Source of the DNA: Reclinomonas americana ATCC 50394
Lineage: Eukaryota > Jakobida > Jakobea > Jakobida
Direction: 5' to 3'
Assembly: GCA_048213135.1 (NCBI GenBank)
Contig: PS015571.1
Span: 48,974 to 72,308 of the forward strand
DNA length: 23,335 nucleotides
Below are positions 8,775 through 17,415 of this stretch, piece after piece. The notes beneath the pieces are model-generated. The model saw only the letters and a program-made list of their open reading frames with translations. It was not told the origin of the DNA and made no database searches. The position numbers were made by a program, and so were the translations under genes. Within the stretch, counting starts at the first letter, position 1. The number at the start of each line of letters is the position of its first letter.

Positions 8775-11700
8775 ATGGGCGCCTGTTGCGGGGGCGGTGG
8801 CAACAGCGCCAGTGCTCGTCGACGCAGCATGCTGGACGGTGGCACTGGACTCCCGGTGCGCACACCACTGCCCCATTTCTCTCTCCCCTCACTCCCCCCT
8901 CACACACATGTGTCAGCCCGCTGTTCTGCGACAACTGGCCGCCGATGTGGGTGCCGTGTACGAACGCCTCTTCGAGCAGCTGCCTGAGGACACCGGCAAG
9001 GGCGCCGACTTGTCAGTGTTGGTGAACAAGAAAGGCGAGAATATCGATGTGCAGTTGCTGCTGCCACGACTGGCGGCTGTTGCGTTCTCCCCTCCCCTCG
9101 CCCCTCTATCTCTCTCCCTCATCCTCATGTGTGTTGTGAGCACAGGGCGTTACTGTGTACGACATTGGCGAGGCACTCGAGCGCTTCCCGCTCTACACGG
9201 TGGAGTTTGTGCAGCCGGTCGGCACCAAGCAGTCGCCGAGTGTGCGCGGTCGTCGTGTGGCCGATCAGATCACCGCCCGCCTGGACGACAGTTGCGCCCG
9301 TGCGCGCCAGTCCACACCTGCGCCATGTGCCGTCTCACCCCCCTTCTCCAGTGCTCGCCGATCTGCAGGATGGACGCGGCAACAGCACGGCAGTGGCCGA
9401 TGCCATGGCGCACAGTCCCGACGGGCGAGTCGAGCTGCGCTTGTTTGTTTCCGAGCACCCGGTACTCTCGGCGCTGTGTCAGCGCTACTTTCCACGCCGC
9501 TCGCCTGTGGAGGTGGTGGCGGAGGCCCTCGAAAAGGCCGTTGCGTCTGTGCTTGGTGTTGCTGGGCGGACTTGTCTCACAACCCTCCTTGCGCGCAGGA
9601 TAAACGCGGATCGCGGGTCTGTCTGTGTGCGGATCAACCGCAGTACATGAAGGCGCGCCCGCTGTTGCAGCACCTGGAGCTCATGCTGGGAGTGTGGTTC
9701 AGTGATCGCGGTCTGACGCACTTTCCGGTGCTGCGTGAGCTGTGCGAAAAGTACAACTTTTCCGACAAGTCGGTGCCGCTCGCCGACTTTCTCCAGCTCT
9801 CACGCGTGCGTCACTTGCTGCGACGTGAACCCGAGGCACGGCACGAGGACCACGTGCGCGCGGCGGCCACAGGTACAGATCGTGACTCGCTCTGCTCTCT
9901 GTCTACCATCCGCTGTCACTTCAGTCCTTCGCCACTCGTACTGTGCTCTCCGTCGTCTCACGTGCGTGGTGCTGAATTGCAGCCTCGCCACTGGTCACCA
10001 TCAGCGTGCGACAGCGTGGACGTGGCGCGGTGTTCATTGGGCGCACCAACACGCAGGATTTCGTGCGACGTGCACTCAATCGCATGTTCTCGCCCGAGTG
10101 GATCCACGTGAATCCGCAACTGCTCGAATGCAGCAGTGGGAAGGAGATCCCGGTGGAGGAGTTGCCGCACATGTGGCCCTTCAAGTCGATGACGAAGACT
10201 CCCGTCACGGCCTCCACCATCCGCTCCGTGATCAAGGGCGACTTGTCGGCGGTCTGTCGCGACTGTCGTGCGACGGTGCGCCAAACCTCATCTTCCTCTG
10301 TTTTGCGTAGGTGTGTGTCCGACTGACGCCAAACGGAAAGGCGATTGTGCTGCGCGACGGATCCATGTCACCACTCATGTCGCCCGTCATGAGTCCGGCG
10401 TTCAGTGGAGTTGTGAGTGGACGCGGTGGGATGACATTAGATGCTCGTGCGCCGACTGAACGACCTTCTCTTCGTGCTGCAGATCATGAGTCCACAGGCA
10501 GGCAGCCTTGCGAGTGCCGCCGGCGGTGCAGGTGAGGGCATTGACGATCCTGGCAAGTGGTCGCACGACGAACTGCTTCGTCGACTGCGCTCGCAAGTCC
10601 AGTCGTGGTTCGACGAGTCGTTCCTCCTCTCCAATGCGGTGCGTCGTTGGGGGCGGGGGAAAGATGAATGCATGCATAAGGCTTGGCTTTCATCTGACTG
10701 CTGCGCACAGCAACTGCTGTCGATTCTGCGAGAAAGCGACGGCAGCATCAAGCTGCGTGATCTGCTCAAGTTGTATCCGCTGAAAGAGTGGCTCAGTAAC
10801 TATCCAGGTGCGTGTGCTTATCATAATGCAATGTGCTGGAGTGGCGCTGACAAGTTGGAACAGACCCACTCGACACGCTGTCCACGGCACTACAACGCTC
10901 GCGTGTGCTGCAGGTTTTCAAGGACTCGCGCAAGTCGGCCATGCGCGTCTGTCGACGAAAGGCGCTGCCGGAACTGCGAAAAGTTGCGCTGCTTGACACA
11001 CTCACCACTCGCGCGCTGTTCTCAACTCTCGTGCAGTTTATCGATGAGCTGGATGTGCCAAAGGATGCTGGTGGGGTTGTGTCGCATCTGTTGCTGCTAG
11101 TGCATGTGCGTAACCGTGGCCTCTTGCATCATGCAGTGTACTTCTCGGTCATGTCGTGGAACATTTTGGCCGACATGCGCGCCATCAAGGTCTGTTGTGC
11201 TTCACCGTGTGCGCGCACATGTGAGGCTTGCTGACGCTGTGCAGGAGTTGTATCCACACGTGCCGAACCCGGAACAAGTGCTCGACTGGAACGTGCGGCG
11301 TGCTGGCATGTGCGTTCGTCTGTCTTTGCTCTCGTTGCTGTCATTGCCACTGCTACTGACAGTATTTCTCATTTGTTCCACTCGACGAACAGCATCACCG
11401 AGGTAGGAGCATGCGTCTCGTTGTCTCGTTGAGCTCCTTGTGCTGAGCATGTCGTGTCGCCAGATCGCCATCCGCCGCCCCGACATTCTGTGCCTGCAGG
11501 AGGTGCAAGGCTACGAGGATCACGACGTGGCCGAAGACAATCACGTTGCGCAGCTGACGGAGGAGCTCGCACGCGGCAGCGTCGACGGTGGCGTGCTTGC
11601 CGGTGGTGTGTATGTGCGCAGACGTGGACGCAATCGAAAGGTGCTCCTGCCGGGTCGGCCCAACCTCGGCTGCTCACTCCTGTGGAATCCACAAGTTGCG

Positions 11701-12814
11701 TCGTCTTTACAGTGCGTGTTTTCGTTCAGTGGCTGACGACTCCTGTCGCGTGAGGCAGGTCTTCAAACTCGTTGATGTGCGCGAGTTTGCTCTCGCCGAC
11801 GGTGTGGCAGGGCTGACAGACGACCCGCGAGTGGCGCGCGACATTTCCACCGGGCACACCAATGTGGTGGTGACTGCCGTGCTGCGACACATTCAGTCAG
11901 CGCAGGCGGTGATGGTGTGCTGCGCGCAACTGACCAGCGGACAGCGCGGCCGGTATCCTGCCATTCAGTTGCGACAAGTTGAGTTGCTCTGCACCTCCGT
12001 CCTCTTGACTGTGAGTCGGCCGCGGCAACTGAAAGCCACTCCCTGCAGCTGGTGGCTTTGGTTCGTCACATTGTAGAGTTCCGCGAGGCGTGTCAAATGA
12101 GCGACAAGCCGTTGATACTGGCCGGCGATTTCAATCTGCTGCCAGACTCGCCCGGCTATCGGTACCTGGTGGGTGGCCATCTGTCAAGCAGCGATCCCGT
12201 GTTTCGGTGAGTGGCCGAACATGACTCGTCTCGTAGCGGTGTGTTGCTGACGTGGTGGTTGTGTCGTTCAGTGAGGCCGCAGAACTGCCGGGCTCCACTT
12301 CACCGCTTGCCATCAGCAGCCGCCACGACTTGCATTTCGAGAGCGCATACAAGCACATGCTGGGCGGGCACGAACTTGCTGTGACGCATCGCGCTGAATC
12401 GTTTGCCGGCTGCATCGAGTTGCGGCAGCGTGCCGGCATTGCCAGAAGAGCTCCTGTTTCTCACACTCGCGCATGCGCAGCTACATTCTGTTTGCACGCA
12501 ATTGCGGTCTGCGAGTGGCTGGCGTTCTCGACACGTTCCGTGCTGTGGAGAAAGACGAGGTTGTCGTGTGGCCGAGTCGCCGTGTGGCCTCGGATCATCT
12601 GCCGCTGATGGCCAAGTTCATCTTCGAGGGCGTCTCGCGCAGTGCGCGTCGCAGCAGCAGTGGCGCCATTGACACTGCCGCAGGCGGCAGGCGTCCGTCG
12701 GCCACGGCGATAACGACAACCACAACCACGACGACGACGACGACGACGACGGCAACGCCAGCGGTAACCGCTACGGCAGCGGCGTCAACGGCAACAGCAG
12801 TGACGCGCCGCTAA
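8775..12814 (+). CDS. Tandem La-like modules fused to CCR4-type EEP nuclease (copy 2)
   Basis: Seventeen exons: 8775-8855, 8917-9078, 9146-9299, 9352-9539, 9599-9872, 9983-10251, 10311-10412, 10483-10638, 10711-10807, 10864-11189, 11245-11309, 11393-11402, 11464-11694, 11759-12010, 12049-12206, 12272-12418, 12481-12814; 1001 residues. The N-terminus MGACCGGGGNSASARRRS is a classic N-myristoylation plus palmitoylation signal, so a membrane-anchored form is predicted. La-like modules lie near 28-105, 112-205, 215-300, 308-395 and 437-512; the last reads VQSWFDESFLLSNAQLL, LRDLLKLYPLKEWL and LSTALQRSRVLQV. The EEP domain (588-935) keeps WNILA (N594), DILCLQEV (E641), GDFNLLP (D816, N818), GCIDYILFA and SDHLPL (D929, H930). 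The usual THL motif is AQL (Q762), so a catalytic-type His is missing. A Ser/Thr-rich tail ends in a poly-Thr run encoded by an ACG/ACA repeat. It is a paralogue of 759-4635 with shared intron positions. Confidence 0.85.
11393..11402 (+). other. 10-nt microexon in the EEP domain (copy 2)
   Basis: The bases CATCACCGAG lie between AACAG and GTAGGA. They join the phase-2 exon ending GGCAT (11309) to the exon starting at 11464 and give AGIITEIAIRRPDILC, the conserved helix and strand before the catalytic Glu. Skipping these 10 bases would shift the frame and lose the nuclease domain. Confidence 0.85.
12713..12752 (+). repeat. ACG/ACA trinucleotide repeat, coding for poly-Thr
   Basis: An (ACR)n run in the last exon of copy 2 encodes an uninterrupted block of 13 or more threonines in the low-complexity C-terminal tail. 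Length variation by replication slippage is likely and would keep the frame. Confidence 0.85.
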
Positions 12815-12827
12815 GCAGCAGTTGGCC

Positions 12828-14952
12828 TCAGCTGTGCGGGCGACGATTCCGAGCGCGGTAGTCGAGCACGTAGAACGAGCCCAGCATCACCGACGACACG
12901 ATACCGGAGGTGAGGAACACGAGGAAGAGCACGCCAAAGCCGTGCGTGTCGGCCAGCTCGCCGCCGAACACATCGAAAATCATGGCAGCGCCGTAACCGA
13001 ACTGCCAACGAAATGAATACGACCAAGAAGGAGAGAAGAGGGGGGCGGTTAGGGAACCCCACGCACCGCATCGAGCAAGCCGACCAAGGCACCGACATCA
13101 GTGGGTATCGCCTGGCACGAGTACACACTCATGGCAATGTAGTAGGGCGCCGCTGTGGCATTCGTGAGTTGGTGGAGGGGAGGCGTACAAGCACAACTCC
13201 ACCCTCACGCACTCACCCACAGAGAAGCCGTACAGGAAGATGAGAACGACGGCGAATGCGGTGGAGACCGGAAAGGCCCACAGACACGCCGAGACGAGAC
13301 AGTTGAACACCATGTTGATGGTGATCAAGATGTAGCCGCCACGCTGCGACAGACGATCCATGATGAAGCCGATGAGCAGCACCGAGGCACCGGCGCCCGC
13401 AGGAAACGCTGCACCGATGTAACAATGAGGAGGATGCACAGAATGAAGGGTGTCAGCATGGACGACGCACCGGCGGCATAGGTAGCCGCGGCTGGCTTGT
13501 CGACATCGAAATTGGCTGCGCGCATGCACGTGAGCGAAACAGCGACAAGCGACGAGTATCAGGCCATACCAACGCACCAACAAGATACGAAGCAATGTAC
13601 TGCTCTCGACGACAACGCTGCGGTGTAAGCAACAATCGCATTCATGCACACAACCAATCACCAAACCGACACACCGATTCAAACTCAAAGACAATGGTGC
13701 AGGCCGCCATGAAGAAACCTGCACGCACGCAGTCATTCTTCTCATCCATCCATCCATCCATCCACTCATTAACATGATTGATCGATCGTACCCATCAACC
13801 AGAATCGCGGCTCCTTGGCAAAGCGCACCACCTTGCTCTCGCAAAAGGCGTCCCACCGACTGCGAGGCTGTGCGTCGGACGGCGACTTGGAACCGGTGGG
13901 CGTCGTGGAGACATCGCTGCTCTCGTCAGTCTGCTGCAGTTCGTCTCTGGCCAGCACACCGACCGTCTGCATCTCCACCTCCTGCTGATCGGTGCCGCCG
14001 CCAGCACCAAGCCGTGCCTCCTCTGCGAGCCGTGCCTCTGCCACAGGCGACGGAACAAAGCCGGCCTTCTCCGGTCTATCACGCAGGAAGAGGAACAAGA
14101 CGACAGAGACCACTGCCAGCATCGCCGAGGCGAGAAAGCACAACTGCGAAAGGGGGGGGGGGGGGTGGAAATTCGAAGGTGAGCCGAGCAGGCACATACA
14201 TGCCACTCCACAGGAACACGTACGCAACAGTCCGCCACCCCAGTCCAAACGCATACAACAGCGCGCCGACGCCAACACCCGACAGCACCGCGCCCAGCCG
14301 CGACGACGTCGAATAGAGTCCCCACACCTTGCCGTAGCTCGAGGGAAAGATCCACGCCTGTGTGTGCTTGGCCAGGCCCGGCCACCCAGCCGCCGAGCAC
14401 ATGCGGAACGCCAGCCACGCGATCACAAACAGCGGCAGCGACGGCGACAAGCCAAACAGCAGAATGGCCAGACACGGCCCGACGACACTCGTCATTGTGG
14501 CAAACTGGCGCGTCTCATCATGAGAGCAATCCCGCGCGCACAGATGCACCCACACAGACCTTGCCACCGGTGCAATCAGAGACAAAGCCGAGCAGGATCT
14601 TGCCCGTGAGCACACCCGCATTGCCGGCAGCAAGCATCCGACCGGCCTCCGTCAACCCAAATGGCTGCAGATGCGCAACTACCTATCAGCACCCACACTG
14701 CATCTTCTCCCGCAATCCACAACGCACTTGAATCGATGGATCATCGTACATGGTCGGCAGCAGCACAAACACCGATCCGCGCGCGAAACTCATTCTGCAT
14801 TCTCTGTGAGTCACTTTGATGCAAGAGCACACACACACACTCACAAAAGAGAAACGCAACGTTGCGTATCCAATGTACAGCAAGACCACGACAAGCACCT
14901 GCCATTGCCGAAAGCGCGGAGGCAGTGGCGGTCGCGTTGCCTCGTTGTCCAT
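12828..14952 (-). CDS. Major facilitator superfamily transporter (organophosphate-antiporter-like)
   Basis: Eleven exons, in transcript order: 14861-14952, 14728-14794, 14560-14664, 14229-14504, 13792-14143, 13675-13718, 13578-13617, 13471-13515, 13217-13408, 13067-13152, 12828-13001; 490 residues. About 12 membrane segments are visible. VLVVVLLYIGYAT is TM1. The loop-2/3 MFS signature GKILLGFVSDCTGGK repeats pseudo-symmetrically in the second half as LIGFIMDRLSQRGG. A long hydrophilic loop (about 205-290, after LRDRPEKAGF) separates the two six-helix halves, and the C-terminal half contains GALVGLLDAFGYGAAMIFD. This resembles the GlpT/SLC37 sugar-phosphate exchanger branch; the substrate is not determinable. 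An in-frame ATG at 14973 would add 7 residues. The short exons 6-8 were placed by phase and are the least certain. The stop lies 13 bp from that of the convergent upstream gene. Confidence 0.82.
13743..13763. repeat. (CATC)n tetranucleotide repeat
   Basis: About five tandem CATC units lie in intron 5 of the transporter gene. Confidence 0.9.
14152..14165. repeat. Homopolymer G14 tract (C14 in the transcript)
   Basis: On the sense strand this is the polypyrimidine tract just before the acceptor of transporter intron 4 (acceptor CTTTCGCAG, exon from 14143). The homopolymer is prone to sequencing and length errors, but it is intronic and does not affect the reading frame. Confidence 0.85.
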
Positions 14953-15025
14953 GTGAAATAAAAGTGACGTCATTGTCCTCGTTTGTCATGCATCACTCAC
15001 ACGATTACAAAAAAACTGAGGAGAA
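14953..15025. promoter_or_regulatory. 73-bp divergent promoter (transporter / Rab7) with TGACGTCA
   Basis: The start codons of the minus-strand transporter and plus-strand Rab7 are 73 bp apart. The interval holds a perfect TGACGTCA palindrome (14965-14972), the CREB/ATF-type bZIP site, but one 8-mer is weak evidence. If the alternative transporter start at 14973 is used, the palindrome lies inside its first codons. Confidence 0.35.
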
Positions 15026-16777
15026 ATGGCGTCGCGACAAAAGGGTTTGTTCTTTGCTGCTCCAACTCTCGCACTTTCTCGCTCTCTCTGCACATGTGTT
15101 TCGCCTGCGCTCGAGTGTTTTTCCTTGTTTTCTTTGCTGACACTTTTTTTTTGTTGCACTCTTTGCTATTTCTTTGCTCGGTTCTTGCTATTCTTGCCTC
15201 TTGTTTGGCACTGACCCCTGCTGATAATAACTTTTCAAACTTACCTTTTGTGTTTGCATGAGCGCAGTGCTGCTGAAGATCATCATTCTGGGGTGAGTGG
15301 CTTTGTGTGTGAGAGTGTGTGTGTGCAGAAGTGTAGAACATCTCGCTTGAGCCCCGACTCACTTTTCGTGCGCGCGTGATGTTTTTTTTCGTCTTCTCAC
15401 TTTCCGGTGTGTGTGTGTATGTGTGCTTGCCCATGTGCGCAGTGACTCGGGGTGAGTGCGGGCAAGTTGACGGCGGAGTGTGTGTGTGTGTACATCGCGT
15501 CATGTCGGTTCTCACAACAACGCATTGTGTGTGTGTGTTTGTTTGTGCGCGCTCCTCCTCCTCGTCTACGTTGGTGGCTTCCGCGTGTAGTGTCGGCAAG
15601 ACCTCGTTGATGAACCAGTTGCGTTCGAGTGTGTGTGTGGAGTTGCACATGTCGAGAACATCGCGCACGCAAACACACATACACACGCGCGTGTGTGTGT
15701 TTGTCACTGTGTTGTTGTGCGCAACTCTCTCTGTTTGGTGTCTGCGTGCGCNNNNNNNNNNNNNNNNNNNNGTCGTCTCTTGTGGGTGTCGCGTGTCAAC
15801 AATGTATATGTGTGTGAGCTCTGACTGATTTTTCCGCTTCTCTCTCTCTCGCTCACTCTCTCCTCCCTCCCTCCTCTCTCTCTCTCTCTCGTGCAGGTAT
15901 GTGAACCGCAAGTTCTCCAACCAGTACAAGGTGTGTGTATGTTCACACACATCTCGTCATTGTTGTCAGCCGTGACTGAAGAATACTCTGTCGTCCGCAG
16001 GCAACAATCGGTGCCGACTTCCTCACGAAGGAGGGTGGGTAGCAGCAGAATAGCACGCGGGCGAGAATCACACCTGGAAGCTGATTGGATGATGATGTGT
16101 TTGTTGTGTACAGTGACACTCGACGATCGCATTGTGACGATGCAGGTCTGTTGGGAGATGATTGTGTTTTTCGATGGTGGCACGGCGGCTGATTGATGCT
16201 GGTGGCTTGAGTAGATCTGGGATACTGCAGGACAGGAGCGCTTCCAGTCGCTGGGCGTGGCTTTCTACCGCGGCGCCGACTCGTGCGTATTGGTGTTTGA
16301 CGTGAACGTGGCCAAGACGTTTGAGAACTTGGAGAGCTGGCGCGACGAGTTCCTCATCCAGGTGAGAGCTCTCTCCTCTGTTGCGCACCATTGGTTTGAT
16401 GCTCACTCTGCTTTGGCGCCTCACAGGCCGGCCCGTCGGACCCGGAGAACTTCCCCTTCGTGGTCATCGGCAACAAGGTCGACAAGGACGAGCGCATGGT
16501 CACCCAGAAGCGCGCGCTGTCGTGGTGCCAGTCCAAGGGCGACATCCCATTCTTTGAGTGCTCAGCCAAGGACGCTCTGAACGTGGACAAGGCGTTCGAG
16601 TGCGTCGCACGCAACGCCCTCAAGCACGAGGATCGTTCAGAAGTGTTGCGTACTCCCTTATGCAGAGGCAGGATGTGAGGGGGTTTTTTGGTCTCACTCT
16701 TGCGGTGCAGCTACGTGCCTGACCCCGTGGACTTTGAGCATGGCGACGAGGCCACCAAGAAGAAGGGTTGCTGCTAA
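15026..16777 (+). CDS. RAB7: Rab7 small GTPase
   Basis: Ten exons: 15026-15044, 15268-15292, 15443-15451, 15591-15617, 15897-15930, 16001-16034, 16114-16145, 16215-16361, 16427-16644, 16711-16777; 203 residues (human Rab7 has 207). It starts [20 protein letters not shown] and carries all G motifs: P-loop GDSGVGKT, switch [28 protein letters not shown] and SAK. The Rab7-diagnostic strings [12 protein letters not shown] and [10 protein letters not shown] are present. It ends KKKGCC, a double-geranylgeranylation site. Rab7 controls late endosome and lysosome traffic and fusion. The first four introns are long (139-279 nt), GT-rich and low complexity; a 20-base N run (15752-15771) lies in the fourth. 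Two introns (15618, 16645) begin GTTGCG, and the 9-nt exon 3 supplies part of the P-loop. Confidence 0.96.
15293..15896 (+). repeat. GT-rich and CT-rich low-complexity introns of Rab7
   Basis: Introns 2-4 of Rab7 are dominated by (GT)n and (TGTG)n runs, with a long CT-rich polypyrimidine tract (about 15838-15890) before the exon 5 acceptor. The 20-base N run at 15752-15771 probably marks an assembly join in this repeat. Confidence 0.75.
15443..15451 (+). other. 9-nt microexon completing the Rab7 P-loop
   Basis: The bases TGACTCGGG sit between GCGCAG and GTGAGT. They complete GG|TGACTCGGG|TGTCGGC, which reads G-D-S-G-V-G, so the nucleotide-binding loop is split over three exons. No other arrangement in this interval yields the invariant P-loop. 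Confidence 0.92.
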
Positions 16778-17415
16778 GGTGGATCGCGCTCTTCTTCGTT
16801 GCATCTTTGGTTTTTTTGTGTCGCGGCGCGCCTCGGGTTTCGTCTTCCAGAATCGTTTCACTCTGTCCCTGTCGTCTCCATTATATACTTTGGTACTTGT
16901 GTGTGGATATCGCCGAGAGGGGGATCGGGAGGGGGGAGGGGAGAGGGGGAGCCGACAGGAATAGCTTGCTGGCGGTAACGGTCTGAGTGTCGGGGGTCTC
17001 GGCTATTTTTTCCAGGCATGTATTCTCGGATGTCGCGGCGGGAAATAGAACGTCCACGTGTGTGTTGCCAACCATGAGCAGTTCACTCATTGCCTGCTCT
17101 CGTCAAAATCGCTCGGCATCATCCACGCACGAAACGCCTTCGCCGAGCCGGTCAGCCGCTCAACTATCTATGTCTCTGTCTCATCTGACTGCTCGCTGTC
17201 ATTCACTAACTCACTCTCTTACTCACTGGCGCGCTCTCTCACTCCTGTTCTGCTATTTTTTCAACTAGGGGGGAAACGTAAAGAAGACTCAAGGAAAAAA
17301 AGGGGGAAAACCAAACAAATGGCACAACATACAAACACACACATGCACACGCACACAACAGATCTACACACACACACACAAGGTCGCCGCCCTCACATTT
17401 TGCCCGCTCGCTCGC
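16778..17415. other. Intergenic region between convergent Rab7 and transportin
   Basis: This 638-bp stretch between two stop codons has no convincing exon. It is low complexity: a G/A-rich block near 16910-16960, CTCACT-type repeats near 17190-17250, A-rich 17280-17325 and CACA repeats 17330-17385. It probably contains both 3' UTRs and poly(A) sites. I see no RNA gene. Confidence 0.55.

Noticed and set aside
11100-11136. Possible short intron between LLLL and YFSVMSWNILA in copy 2
   Set aside because: No GT donor there gives the phase needed for the downstream frame; the interval is open and in frame, so I kept it as exon.
13671-13718. Transporter exon 6 extended to 13671 and joined directly to 13515
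   Set aside because: It is phase-compatible, but a 40-nt exon at 13578-13617 yields the coherent RREQYIASYLVANFDVDK; kept only as an alternative.
13532-13856. Long minus-strand frame across transporter introns
   Set aside because: It reads through introns rich in TGGATGGA repeats; the family match requires the spliced exons.
14838-14850. GTGAGTGTGTG donor for transporter intron 1
   Set aside because: It looks canonical but ends in phase 0, while exon 2 needs phase 2. The GTTGCG at 14860 fits and gives GYATMSFARGSVF.
15752-15771. 20-base N run in Rab7 as a possible missing exon
   Set aside because: The exons on both sides (ending 15617, starting 15897) join directly to the conserved NQYVNRKFS, so nothing coding is missing.
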